Numbered from the stretch's first letter, positions 9,211 through 17,689 are shown. The stretch: 64,000 nucleotides of DNA from Luteimonas sp. MC1825 (GCF_014764385.1 NZ_CP061714.1:1736001-1800000); one strand, 5' to 3'. Numbers and translations: made by a program. The notes: a model not told the origin generated them from the letters alone.

Positions 9211-10803
9211 ATGTTGAAGCGTTGCGCGATGCTGTTCTGCCTGGGTACCAGCGGCCTGTCGGTGGCCGCAGAGCCGGTCGACCTGGACATGGTCAGCCGC
9301 ATCCGCCAGGAGGCGTTCCACAACTCGCAGGTGATGGCGACCTTCAGCCACCTCACCGAGGCCATCGGCCCGCGCCTTACAAATTCACCGCAGATGGCCG
9401 AGGCCAACGCCTGGACGCGCGGCAAATTCAACGAGTGGGGCCTGGCCAACGTGCGTGACGAGGCCTTTGACGGCTTCGGTCGCGGCTGGGAGTTCAGCCA
9501 CGCCAGCGTGCAGATGCTCGGCCCGCGCACCCAGCCGCTGCACGCGCTGCCCAAGGCCTGGACGCCCGGCACCGACGGCCCGGTGGAGGGCGAGGCGATG
9601 GTCGTCACCATCAAGACGCGCGAGGACCTGGAGAAGTACAAGGGCAGGCTGGCCGGCAAGATCCTGCTGCTGAGCGAAGCGCGCGAGTACGTGCGCGGCG
9701 AAAAGGCCGACTCGCACCGCCACGACGATGCCGGCCTGGCCGAACTGCAGGCGTTCTCCGTGCCCAAGGACGAGAAGGACAGCCGCGCCAAGCGCGCGAA
9801 GGAATACACCGACCGCACCGAACTGGCCAGGGCCACCAACGCGTTCTTCGCCAGCGAAGGCGCACTGGCCGCGCTCAGCATCAGCGGCTGGGACAACGGC
9901 ATCATCCGCGTCGGCGGCGGCGGCTCGCGCAAGGCCGGCGAATCGGCGGGCATCCCGGAACTGGCCATGGCGGCCGAGCACTACAACCCGCTGGTGCGCG
10001 CCGTCGAGCGCGGCCAGGCGGTGAAACTGCGCGTCAACGTGGGCGCCCGCTTCACCGACGAAGCCGACCAGCCCGGCTACAACACGCTGGCCGAGATCCC
10101 CGGGCGCGGTGGCAAGTCCGGCGAGATCGTCATGCTCGGCGCGCACATGGACTCATGGCATACCGGCACCGGCGCGGCCGACAACGCCGCGGGCGTCGCG
10201 GTGATGATGGAAGCCATGCGCATCCTCAAGGCGGTGGGCGCGCGACCCGACCGCACCATCCGCGTGGCGCTGTGGAGCGGCGAGGAACAGGGCCTGGTCG
10301 GTTCGCAGTCGCACGTGGCGCGCCACTTCGCCGCGTATCCGGAGCCCGTCGATCCGGCGCAGCAGGCGCTGCCCGGCTCGCTGCGCGAACCCACCGGTCC
10401 GCTCGAGAAGAAGCGCGACTACGAGCGCTTCTCGGCGTACTTCAACATGGACAACGGCTCGGGCCGCTTCCGTGGCATCTACGCGCAGGAGAACCTGGCC
10501 GCGGTGCCGATCTTCCAGGCCTGGCTGGCGCCGTTCCACGACGTGGGCGCGACCACCGTGGCCACGCGCAACACCGGCAGCACCGACCACATTCCCTTCG
10601 ACCGCGTCGGGCTGCCCGGCTTCCAGTTCATCCAGGACCGGCTGGACTACTTCACCAACGTCCACCACAGCCACCTCGACACCTGGGACCACGTGGAGCC
10701 CGAAGACCTCAAGCAGGCCGCGGCCATCGTCGCCTCGTTCGTCTACCACGCGGCCACGCGCGAGGAGCGCATGCCGCGCAAGCCGGTGCTGGAACGCGAC
10801 TGA
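9211..10803 (+). CDS. Exported M28-family metallopeptidase
   Basis: This 530-aa protein starts with a Sec signal peptide (MLKRCAMLFCLGTSGLSVAAE). A protease-associated insert and then the M28 di-zinc aminopeptidase domain follow. The metal-binding features are LGAHMDSWHTGTGAADNA (His/Asp), WSGEEQGLVGS (catalytic and bridging Glu), FNMDNGSG, and the late STDHIPFD and HHSHLDT histidines. It acts in the periplasm or outside the cell, probably trimming peptides for nutrition, as is common in lysobacters. It converges with the GGDEF/methyltransferase gene, with only 6 bp between stops. Any role in peptide maturation by that neighbour is speculative. Confidence 0.93.
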   Translation: MLKRCAMLFCLGTSGLSVAAEPVDLDMVSRIRQEAFHNSQVMATFSHLTEAIGPRLTNSPQMAEANAWTRGKFNEWGLANVRDEAFDGFGRGWEFSHASVQMLGPRTQPLHALPKAWTPGTDGPVEGEAMVVTIKTREDLEKYKGRLAGKILLLSEAREYVRGEKADSHRHDDAGLAELQAFSVPKDEKDSRAKRAKEYTDRTELARATNAFFASEGALAALSISGWDNGIIRVGGGGSRKAGESAGIPELAMAAEHYNPLVRAVERGQAVKLRVNVGARFTDEADQPGYNTLAEIPGRGGKSGEIVMLGAHMDSWHTGTGAADNAAGVAVMMEAMRILKAVGARPDRTIRVALWSGEEQGLVGSQSHVARHFAAYPEPVDPAQQALPGSLREPTGPLEKKRDYERFSAYFNMDNGSGRFRGIYAQENLAAVPIFQAWLAPFHDVGATTVATRNTGSTDHIPFDRVGLPGFQFIQDRLDYFTNVHHSHLDTWDHVEPEDLKQAAAIVASFVYHAATREERMPRKPVLERD

Positions 10804-10809
10804 GCCGGC

Positions 10810-13311
10810 TCAGCCCACCGCCCGCAGCGGATCCTCGCGCAGCTCGCCCAGGGCCGGGATGACCAGGGTGGTGTATTCCTCGTAGCGCGCCGCCGGCAGG
10901 TCCTGCAGCGCCAGGCGCTCGATGCGCGGTGAGGCGATCGGCAGTTGCGCCGCCTCGTACAGGATCACGTCGTGATCCGCCGGGTACCAGCGCAGCAGCT
11001 TGTCGACCAGCGCCTGCAGACCGTCGCGCTCGGCGTGCAGGCGGCGGCACGACAGGTCGCCGGACAACGCCACCTGCCACAGCAGCACCAGGCCCGCGCT
11101 GTCGGGCTGGCGGTCGTAGACCATGAAATGCGTGGCTTCCATCGACTGCACGCCGCGCTTGCCGGGGTCGATGCCGAGGTCGGCGTACAGGCAAGCCTCC
11201 GCCGAAATGCCCGGCTCCATGCGCGCCGCGATGCCCCTGGCGCGCGCCTTGTCCAGCACCAGGTGCGGCACGTCGGCAAACACGCCCGGGTGCCCGTAGA
11301 ACACCGCGCATACGTGCCTGCCCGCGTCGACCTCGGCCATGATCGCCGCGTCGATCTCGCGGTAGGTCTGGCGCCGGTCCTTGCCCGGCGCGTAATGCGC
11401 ACCGAGGTTGATCGCATCCGGCCGGAAGCGCTGGATCATGCCCAGCGCAAACGGGTCCACCAGGCAGAACACGACTTCGGCCTCGCGGATTTCCGACAGG
11501 CAACGTTCGCTGGCATGGCGACCGAACTGGATGCCGCTGCCCACCACCACCAGGCTCCCGGCCGCGGCCCGCGCGCCTGCGACGGCCGCCGTGCCGGCCA
11601 GCACCACGCGATCCCGTCCGTCGTGCTTGGCGCGGTACAGCGCGCGGTCGGCGCGATGGATCAGCTGCTCCAGCGAGGCGGTCTCGCCATCGTCCTGGCA
11701 GATGCCGGCACTGACCTTGAACTCGAAGCGCTGCCCGAACACGGTGATCGGCTCGATGCGGCCACGCAGCTGCCCCATGAGCGCTTCGGCGGCGGCGGCA
11801 TCCGCCTCGAGCAGGATGGTGAACTCGTCGCCGCCGCTGCGCCCGGCAATGCCCTGCGTGCCGACGATGTCGGTGATCCACGCGCCCAGCGAGCGCAGCG
11901 CCTCGTCGCCGGCGGCGTGGCCGTAGCGGTCGTTGACCTGCTTGAACATGTCGATGTCGGCGACGATCGCGGTGAACGGCCGGCCATCGCCGCGCGCACG
12001 CGCGAACGCCTTGGCGCCGAGCTTGCGTACCTGTTGATAGTTGTACAGCCGCGTGAGTCCGTCGTGCTCGGACTGCCAGCGGTAACGGCGGCGCTCGCGC
12101 ATCGAGCGGCGCAGCAGGCCGAACAGCAGGATCGCGGTAACCAGCAACCCGGCCATGCCGCCCGCGAGCAGCCACTGGCGGCGCTGGGTGGCGGTGACCT
12201 GCAGCGCGGCGAGTTCCTTCTCCGCTTCGAGCAGCGCGATCTGCTGCTCCTTCAGCCGTGTGTCGAACTCGACCTGCAGGAAGGCCAGCCGTCGCTCGCG
12301 GGCATCGCGCTCGGCCGCCTTGGAGGCATCCATGGACCGCCTGTAATGCGCCAGTGCCTGGGCCGCGTCGCCCCGCCGCTCGGCCAGCCGGGCGGTCAGG
12401 CCCTCGGTCTCGGCGATCGCGAGATGCGCCTCCTGCGCGCTGTAGTAGTCGAGCGTGTCGCCCAGCAGCGCCTCCGCCTCGCCGAGTCCGCGGTTGGCTT
12501 CGATCAGGCCTTCGGCCACGCCCAGTCGCGCGCTCCAGGCACCGGCCGCGAAACCGGCGGCCTCGAAGTCCGCCAGCGCCTGGCGTGACCAATCCAGGGC
12601 CTCGGCATGGCGCCCCTGGCGGGCCAGCATCTTGCCCACGCCGTATTTGCCGTTGGCGATGAACACCACGTCGCCGGCGCGCGTGCAGGCCTCGATCTGG
12701 CGGTGCCGCCAGGCCGTCGACTCCTCGATGTTGCCGGCGTGGTCCTCGACGATGGCCACGTCGGTCACGGCCATGCACACCGCCCTGGGGTCGGTGCCGG
12801 ATTCGACCGCGGCAAGCGCATTGAGCGCGAGCTCGCGTGCCTTGGCGTGTTCGCCGACCAGCGTGTGCAGGTAGCTCGCCGCACCAAGCAGGCCCGGGGC
12901 TTCGGCCGGCGCCTGCGACAGGTACGGCAGTCCCTCGCCGAGCAGCGCGAACGCCGCCGTCCAGTTCTCGAGGTTGGCGGCGATGCTAACGGCGGTCGTG
13001 TACACACGCACGCGCAGCGATGCGGGGAGCTCGCGGCGCAGCAGTTCCGACAGCCCGTCCAGCGCGACGGACTGCTCGCCAGCCAGGGCCAGGTTGCGCA
13101 GGCGCACGTATTCAACACGCTGACGCTGCGTCGCGGTCAACGCCCCCGGGCGGCTGGCGAGGGCGGCGATCTTCGCTTCGGCGTCGCGCCAGTGCGCGGC
13201 CACGGCCAGGCGCTCGATCTCGGCCACCGCGGCCTCGGCGCTGTCGACGGCCAGCGCCGGCGTGCCGACCAGCGCCAGCAGCACCAGCGCGACGGAATGG
13301 AACCGGCTCAT
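10810..13311 (-). CDS. TPR sensor - TM - GGDEF diguanylate cyclase fused to borosin-type peptide N-methyltransferase
   Basis: This 833-aa protein contains, in order: a signal peptide (1-21), a periplasmic helical TPR-like region (about 25-345), a coiled coil (about 345-378), one TM helix (380-400), a GGDEF domain (about 415-575) with an intact GGDEF at 493-497 plus DIDMFKQVND, and a tetrapyrrole-methylase-fold domain (about 586-833). The last domain carries VVVGSGI, FYGHPGVFA, MEPGISAEACLYADLGIDPG and a final PRIERLAL. It is what I would expect of a borosin alpha-N-methyltransferase. Tyr640, Arg646, Tyr650 and Tyr672 have the same spacing as OphMA Tyr66, Arg72, Tyr76 and Tyr98. Both enzymatic domains would face the cytosol. 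No RxxD inhibitory site precedes GGDEF. The 71-aa precursor-like gene ends 33 bp upstream, in the same direction. Domain identity is strong; enzymatic activity is inferred. Confidence 0.93.
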   Translation of the reverse strand: MSRFHSVALVLLALVGTPALAVDSAEAAVAEIERLAVAAHWRDAEAKIAALASRPGALTATQRQRVEYVRLRNLALAGEQSVALDGLSELLRRELPASLRVRVYTTAVSIAANLENWTAAFALLGEGLPYLSQAPAEAPGLLGAASYLHTLVGEHAKARELALNALAAVESGTDPRAVCMAVTDVAIVEDHAGNIEESTAWRHRQIEACTRAGDVVFIANGKYGVGKMLARQGRHAEALDWSRQALADFEAAGFAAGAWSARLGVAEGLIEANRGLGEAEALLGDTLDYYSAQEAHLAIAETEGLTARLAERRGDAAQALAHYRRSMDASKAAERDARERRLAFLQVEFDTRLKEQQIALLEAEKELAALQVTATQRRQWLLAGGMAGLLVTAILLFGLLRRSMRERRRYRWQSEHDGLTRLYNYQQVRKLGAKAFARARGDGRPFTAIVADIDMFKQVNDRYGHAAGDEALRSLGAWITDIVGTQGIAGRSGGDEFTILLEADAAAAEALMGQLRGRIEPITVFGQRFEFKVSAGICQDDGETASLEQLIHRADRALYRAKHDGRDRVVLAGTAAVAGARAAAGSLVVVGSGIQFGRHASERCLSEIREAEVVFCLVDPFALGMIQRFRPDAINLGAHYAPGKDRRQTYREIDAAIMAEVDAGRHVCAVFYGHPGVFADVPHLVLDKARARGIAARMEPGISAEACLYADLGIDPGKRGVQSMEATHFMVYDRQPDSAGLVLLWQVALSGDLSCRRLHAERDGLQALVDKLLRWYPADHDVILYEAAQLPIASPRIERLALQDLPAARYEEYTTLVIPALGELREDPLRAVG

Positions 13312-13344
13312 GCGCGCGTCATGGTCGACAGGCGGCGGAAGCGG

Positions 13345-13560
13345 CTACTCGTACGCCTTGATGATGTGGTTGGTGGCGAACTGCCCGTCCTCCAGGCCGG
13401 TCAGGCGCTTGATCGCCGCGTAATCACCGGCGAGCAGGGCCTTCTGCTCTTCGCCCGACAACCCGGCGCGGCGCACCACGGCGGCCGGGTCCTTCGCATA
13501 TTCCGCCGCCAGCGCGGCATCGCTGCCAAGCCTGCGCATCAGATCAAGCAGTGTCGACAT
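13345..13560 (-). CDS. Putative split-borosin precursor peptide (SonA-like)
   Basis: This 71-aa peptide begins MSTLLDLMRRLGSDAALAAE. It has a helical leader with the YAKDPAAVVRRAGLS and EEQKALLAGD pattern, then a short C-terminal tail, FATNHIIKAYE. As I remember it, Shewanella SonA is also 71 aa, shares the leader pattern (N-terminal helix, Pro-containing turn, AGLS/HGLT, ALLAGD/AVMTGD) and is methylated at positions 63 and 65 in its tail. Here the equivalent tail spans about 57-71 and is rich in beta-branched residues. A GGGGGGAG ribosome binding site precedes the ATG. The gene lies directly upstream of the methyltransferase fusion and is presumably co-transcribed. A LigA-like small-domain annotation is also possible from the same fold. 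Confidence 0.85.
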   Translation of the reverse strand: MSTLLDLMRRLGSDAALAAEYAKDPAAVVRRAGLSGEEQKALLAGDYAAIKRLTGLEDGQFATNHIIKAYE

Positions 13561-13646
13561 GTCGCTCCCCCCAAAGGAATCGGCTTGCGCGATGGCCGCA
13601 CGGGATGCCCCGCGCCCCCGGCCATGCAGACCGGCGACATTACCAT

Positions 13647-14882
13647 ATGGCCATGACTGCCCATGAGCACTCCCGACCAGTCGGCCACCGTTCTCCGGGA
13701 CGCCTGCGCGAGGTGTTCCTGGCCTTTCTGCGGCTGGGCCTGACCGCCTTCGGCGGCCCGCTCGCGCATCTGGGATACATGCGCGAGGAGTTCGTGCAGC
13801 GGCGCCGCTGGCTGGACGATGCCGCGTTCGCGCAGCTGCTCGCGGTCTGCCAGTTCCTGCCGGGGCCGGCGAGCAGCCAGATGGGCTTCGCGATCGGCCT
13901 GTTGCGCGGCGGCTGGGGTGGCGCGCTGGCTGCGTTTGTCGCGTTCACGCTGCCCTCCGCGCTGCTGCTGTTCGCGTTCGCCGCGCTGGCGCCGCACCTG
14001 GCCGACGGTCCTGGCCAGGCGGCCATGCACGGACTGAAGCTGGTGGCAGTGGCGGTGGTGGCGCACGCGTTGCTGGGCATGGCGCGAAAGCTCGCACCCG
14101 ACGTGACGCGTGTGCTGATCGCCGTCGCCGCAGGCCTGCTCGTGGCGCTGGCCGGCACGGCCTGGATGCAGCTGCTGGCCATCGCGCTGGGTGGCGCGCT
14201 GGGGTTGTGGCTCTGCCGCGGACTGCCGCCGGCAGCGGCCATGGCGCGCGTACCGCTGCCGCACGGCACGCGTGGTGCCGCGGTGTTCGCAGCGCTGTTC
14301 CTGCTCGGACTGGGCGCCGCGCTGCTTCTGCCGGCGGACGGCGCACCGGGCGCCGCCAACCTCGCCGCCGCGTTCTACCAGGCCGGCGCGCTGGTGTTCG
14401 GCGGCGGACACGTGGTACTGCCGCTCCTGCAACAGACGGTGGTCGAGAGCGGTTGGGTCGGCCTCGACACCTTCCTTGCCGGCTACGGCGCCGCCCAGGC
14501 GGTTCCGGGCCCGATGTTCTCGCTGGCTGCCTTCCTTGGTGCCGAAGTACCGCTGGGCCTGCCGGCGGCGGTGGGCGCGACGGTCGCGCTGCTGGCGGTG
14601 TTCCTGCCCGGCTTCCTGCTGCTGCTCGCGGTGCTGCCGCTATGGGCGCGCGTGGCGCCGCGGCCACGCGTGACCCACGCGGTGGCCGGCATCAATGCCG
14701 CGGTGGTGGGGCTGCTGGCCGCGGCGCTGTACGACCCCGTGCTGGCGTCCGGCATCCGCGGACCGGCGGATCTCGCCATTGCCGCGCTGGGATTCCTTCT
14801 GCTGGCGGTCGCACGGGTGTCGGCACTGTGGGTGGTGCTCTGGTGCGTGGCGGCATCCATGGCCCTGGGCGCACTGGGGTAG
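13647..14882 (+). CDS. chrA: Chromate transporter, long two-domain ChrA
   Basis: This 411-aa inner-membrane protein consists of two homologous CHR halves. The first carries FLRLGLTAFGGPLAHLGYM and the QFLPGPASSQ signature. The second carries GALVFGGGHVVLPLLQ and AVPGPMFSL. About ten to twelve hydrophobic segments are visible, and the length fits the long-chain CHR family of chromate efflux proteins. ATG 13647 (MAMTAHEHSRP) is preferred over codons further upstream because the family similarity begins shortly after it; ATG 13653 is an alternative. It is divergent from the putative borosin precursor gene across 86 bp, with no evident functional link. Confidence 0.93.
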   Translation: MAMTAHEHSRPVGHRSPGRLREVFLAFLRLGLTAFGGPLAHLGYMREEFVQRRRWLDDAAFAQLLAVCQFLPGPASSQMGFAIGLLRGGWGGALAAFVAFTLPSALLLFAFAALAPHLADGPGQAAMHGLKLVAVAVVAHALLGMARKLAPDVTRVLIAVAAGLLVALAGTAWMQLLAIALGGALGLWLCRGLPPAAAMARVPLPHGTRGAAVFAALFLLGLGAALLLPADGAPGAANLAAAFYQAGALVFGGGHVVLPLLQQTVVESGWVGLDTFLAGYGAAQAVPGPMFSLAAFLGAEVPLGLPAAVGATVALLAVFLPGFLLLLAVLPLWARVAPRPRVTHAVAGINAAVVGLLAAALYDPVLASGIRGPADLAIAALGFLLLAVARVSALWVVLWCVAASMALGALG

Positions 14883-14934
14883 GCAGGCGCGGAAACCCCT
14901 ACCATGCGCGCCTCACCCTGCCCCGGCTGCCGCC

Positions 14935-15681
14935 ATGTCCACTCCGACCACCCCCGCCTACCTCGACGACGACCAGATCGAACGCCTTGCCGCCCTGCTT
15001 GACCAGCGCGCGGTGCCGTTCAAGGGCTTCAACCTGGAGGCGCTCGACGGATTTCTCTCGGCGTTGGTGGTGGGGCCCTCGGCGGTGCCCGTGGACGAAT
15101 GGCAGCCGGTGGTCTGGGGCGGCAAGCCGCGGCGCTGGGAGTCACCCGACGAGGCGGCCCAGGTGCAGGCCCTGCTGATGGGCCACTGGAACATGTGCAG
15201 CGCGCGCGTGCGCTACGGCGACGACGACCTGCCCGACCACCTCGCCCCGCTGCTGTGGCTGCCCGAGGATCCGGAACTGACCGGCGAAGAGGCCCTGCGC
15301 GAGGACGAACTCGATGTCGGCCACGACTGGGCATTGGGATTCTTCGCCGCGGTCGGCCTGCGCGAGGAGCAGTGGGACAAATGGCTCGACGACAACGCGT
15401 GGATGGACGACATCTTCGACATGCTCGACCGGCTCGCCAGCGGCGAAGTGCTCGACACCGAAGATCCGTCCGCGCCGGCGACCCCCATCAGCTACCGCGA
15501 GCGCCTGGAGATCATCGTCGGGCTACCGGGCATGCTGGCCGACCTCAACCACCACCGCGTGGAAGCATTGACCCCGCGCGAACCGATCCGCCGCGAAGCC
15601 ACGCCCGAGCGCAACGCGCCCTGCCCTTGCGGCAGCGGAAAGAAGTACAAGAAGTGCTGCGGGAGTTCGATCAACCCGTAG
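14935..15681 (+). CDS. UPF0149/YecA-family protein with SEC-C zinc motif
   Basis: This 248-aa protein has the UPF0149 (YgfB/YecA) helical domain at about 10-200. It contains the hallmark N-terminal segment LEALDGFLSALVVGP, an acidic middle and a WALGFFAAV helix. It ends in a SEC-C motif (RNAPCPCGSGKKYKKCCG, about 226-245), the zinc-binding tail found on SecA and unrelated proteins. ATG 14935 is the natural start; the frame is open upstream only because it overlaps the chrA coding region. The function is unknown; SEC-C tails often mediate binding to ribosomes or nucleic acids. Confidence 0.93.
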   Translation: MSTPTTPAYLDDDQIERLAALLDQRAVPFKGFNLEALDGFLSALVVGPSAVPVDEWQPVVWGGKPRRWESPDEAAQVQALLMGHWNMCSARVRYGDDDLPDHLAPLLWLPEDPELTGEEALREDELDVGHDWALGFFAAVGLREEQWDKWLDDNAWMDDIFDMLDRLASGEVLDTEDPSAPATPISYRERLEIIVGLPGMLADLNHHRVEALTPREPIRREATPERNAPCPCGSGKKYKKCCGSSINP

Positions 15682-15684
15682 CGG

Positions 15685-16068
15685 TCAACGCGAGACTAGG
15701 TCCACCAGCCTGAGCCCCAGCCACACCGCCGCAATGCCCAGCACCACGCTGCCGCCGGCATACAGCGCGGCGGTGGCCAGCTCGCCGCGGCGGACCAGGT
15801 ACATCGCCTCCAGGCCGAATGCCGAGAACGTGGTGAAGCCGCCCAGCAGCCCGGTGAACAGGAACAGCCGCGCGTCCGGCCCGAACGCATCGTGCCGCTC
15901 CGCGAGCCTGGCGAGGATGCCCACCACCAGGCAACCGAACACGTTCACCGCGAAGGTGCTGTACGGAAACCGCTCTTGCGCGGTCAGGTGCAGGACCAGC
16001 CCGCCAAGCTTGTAGCGCGCAATCGCGCCGAGAAAGCCGCCGAAGCCGACGAGCAGGATGCCTTGCAT
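15685..16068 (-). CDS. crcB: Fluoride exporter CrcB (Fluc channel)
   Basis: This 127-aa, four-helix membrane protein is the Fluc-type fluoride channel, which works as a dual-topology dimer in the inner membrane. Its family signatures are VGFGGFLGAIARYKL at the N-terminus, FAVNVFGCLVVG, and the phenylalanine box GLLGGFTTFSAFGLE. The start at 16068 (MQGILLVGF) is used rather than the upstream codon at 16101, because the extra 11 residues are hydrophilic and outside the family. No fluoride riboswitch was recognised in the 54 bp to the GNAT gene, which is probably in the same transcript. Confidence 0.95.
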   Translation of the reverse strand: MQGILLVGFGGFLGAIARYKLGGLVLHLTAQERFPYSTFAVNVFGCLVVGILARLAERHDAFGPDARLFLFTGLLGGFTTFSAFGLEAMYLVRRGELATAALYAGGSVVLGIAAVWLGLRLVDLVSR

Positions 16069-16122
16069 GTCAGCGCCGCAGGAAAGGTGGAGCCGCAGCA
16101 TGGGCCATGCGCGGCGGACGTG

Positions 16123-16569
16123 TCACCCCACGCCACGCGGCAGCACAGACCACGCCATGTGCACCGTGCCGTCCACGACCGACTCGACCGCGAAGCCCAG
16201 GCGCGCGTACAACGCGCGAGCCGGATTCTCCTCGTAGACGCGCAGCTGCAGCCGGCGAAACCCGCGGCCGGCGGCCAAGCCCTGCGCCTGCCGCACCGCC
16301 CATGTGCCGATGCCCTGCCCCTGGCGTCCGGGCACCACCTGCAGGTCGCGCAGCCCGAGCGCGTCACCCTCGGGCAGCAGCCGCAGCAGGCCGACCATGT
16401 CCAACCCGTCCAGGATCAACAGGTTCTCAAAGGCCGCCCAGCTGCCGCGGAAGCGCCCCGGGTCCCAGGCGACGCCGCGCACCGCGCGGTACGCGGCCAT
16501 GTTGCGGCGACTCAGCGATTCGCAGAACGCGAAGTCATCGGCATCAGCGGTGCGCAGGGCAAGGATCAT
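16123..16569 (-). CDS. GNAT-family N-acetyltransferase
   Basis: This 148-aa protein has the GNAT fold. A short N-terminal region is followed by LRDLQVVPGRQGQGIGTWAV, where QGQGIG is the acetyl-CoA pyrophosphate-binding loop (motif A). The C-terminal LYARLGFAVESVVDG is motif B. It acetylates an unidentified amine or peptide in the cytosol. It lies upstream of crcB in the same direction and may share its transcript. Confidence 0.9.
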   Translation of the reverse strand: MILALRTADADDFAFCESLSRRNMAAYRAVRGVAWDPGRFRGSWAAFENLLILDGLDMVGLLRLLPEGDALGLRDLQVVPGRQGQGIGTWAVRQAQGLAAGRGFRRLQLRVYEENPARALYARLGFAVESVVDGTVHMAWSVLPRGVG

Positions 16570-16615
16570 GGCGAAGGCCGCGGGCGGGAACGGAATCCGG
16601 CGCGTGCTGCGACGA

Positions 16616-17032
16616 CTAGACGGGAAGCCGCTTGACCGCCGCCACGGAATCCGCGACCAGCTTTTCCAGCACCTCGGGATCCACGTCGGAGAGCCTGCGG
16701 ATGGACAGGCACGACTTGCCCATCTTGTGGCGACCGAGCCGCGCCAGCAGCCCGGCCTGGTCGGGGCCGCTGGCCGTGAGGTACACGCTGATGTCGTGCT
16801 TGCGCGGCGAGAACCCGGTGACCGCCATGTCGCCCTCGCGGCCGCTCGCGTACCTGTAGTGATAGCTGTCGAAGCCGACGATGCTTGGGCCCCACATGGC
16901 CGCCGGCTTGCCGGTGATCCTGGCCATCATGGCGAGGAGCGCCTGGCAGTCCTCACGGCGCTGGTCGTCTTCGACGGCGTCAAGGAACGTGGAGACGCTT
17001 GAGTCGGTTGGCTTGGTCTTGTTTTCGCTCAT
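16616..17032 (-). CDS. DUF1801-family protein
   Basis: This 138-aa protein shows the DUF1801 (YdhG-like) fold, including GKPAAMWGPSIVGFDSYHYRY and GFSPRKHDISVYL. The latter is the conserved beta core seen in YdeI/YdhG relatives. The open frame extends 48 codons upstream, but ATG 17032 (MSENKTKPTDSSV) matches the usual beginning of the family. The function is unknown; some relatives affect iron or stress tolerance. No signal peptide or membrane helix is present. Confidence 0.9.
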   Translation of the reverse strand: MSENKTKPTDSSVSTFLDAVEDDQRREDCQALLAMMARITGKPAAMWGPSIVGFDSYHYRYASGREGDMAVTGFSPRKHDISVYLTASGPDQAGLLARLGRHKMGKSCLSIRRLSDVDPEVLEKLVADSVAAVKRLPV

Positions 17033-17107
17033 GGTGTCCGTGATCCGTCGGTTGGCTGAAGAAACCAGGGCAGGCGCCACCGTTATAACCCCGCGCTCCG
17101 TTCGAAG

Positions 17108-17165
17108 AAGCCGACGCTCCGCCGCAAGTCCGGGATCAAGCCGCGCCGCAAAGCAGCGTCGGCTT
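17108..17165. repeat. 11-bp inverted repeat with long spacer
   Basis: AAGCCGACGCT (17108-17118) is perfectly inverted as AGCGTCGGCTT (17155-17165), with a 36-nt GC-rich spacer that can itself fold. It lies in the 150-bp gap between the DUF1801 gene and the next minus-strand gene. It could end that upstream transcript or be a relic of a mobile element. There is no T-run. Confidence 0.35.
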
Positions 17166-17182
17166 GAACGAATCACGCGGGA

Positions 17183-17689
17183 TCAGCCTTCGTTGACGCA
17201 CTGCTGAAGTATTTCCATCCATTTCGCCTGTTCTTTCTTCTGGAACATCTCAACGCGCCATGTCGTGTTGTCGATATCCTTTGTGTAAACAAAGAAGCCA
17301 CTTGCCCGCCTGTTTGCGATGCTTCGCCCGAGATTGGCGGCGCCAACATTCGACGCGCCGGCAAGACTCGATCCGCCATGAACGGCCATGCCGCCTGACT
17401 GAATATTCGATTCCCAGGAGCGAATCATTTCAAACGGATACTCTTTGATCAGAGATTTCTCTCTGAGCTTTACCAAGCGCTTCTCTGGACAGACCGCGAT
17501 GCCCGTTCTTCCGTACGAGAAGGAGTACTTGAACCCTTCGCCGAAGCTTGGTTTGGAGGAATTCTTCCTGGCCAGCCCGACGATGCCCCAAAGCAGAAGC
17601 CCAAGACCCAGAAATGAAAGAAGGCCTCCGAATGGAACTCCAAAGAACGGCGAAACGAAAAGCAGCGCGCCCACAACCATCTTGATCAT
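17183..17689 (-). CDS. Membrane-anchored hypothetical protein (possibly DUF4755-like)
   Basis: This 168-aa protein opens with two adjacent hydrophobic helices (about 5-40, LLFVSPFFGVPFGG then FLGLGLLLWGIVGLA). A soluble beta-rich domain follows, resembling a PH-like or DUF4755 domain: GIAVCPEKRLVKL, FEMIRSWESNIQSGG and a final DIDNTTWRVEMFQ. I chose ATG 17689 because AAGGGGA lies 6 nt upstream; a GTG at 17692 is too close. The codon use is clearly less GC-rich than that of the flanking genes (many AAA, ATT, TTC and GAA codons), which suggests recent acquisition. The function is unknown. Confidence 0.8.
   Translation of the reverse strand: MIKMVVGALLFVSPFFGVPFGGLLSFLGLGLLLWGIVGLARKNSSKPSFGEGFKYSFSYGRTGIAVCPEKRLVKLREKSLIKEYPFEMIRSWESNIQSGGMAVHGGSSLAGASNVGAANLGRSIANRRASGFFVYTKDIDNTTWRVEMFQKKEQAKWMEILQQCVNEG

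Noticed and set aside
9211..10803. M28 peptidase as the maturation protease of the borosin-like peptide
   Set aside because: It is convergent, carries its own Sec signal and is a typical exported aminopeptidase; adjacency alone is not enough.
16069..16122. Fluoride riboswitch before crcB
   Set aside because: The short leader lacks the conserved crcB-motif elements.
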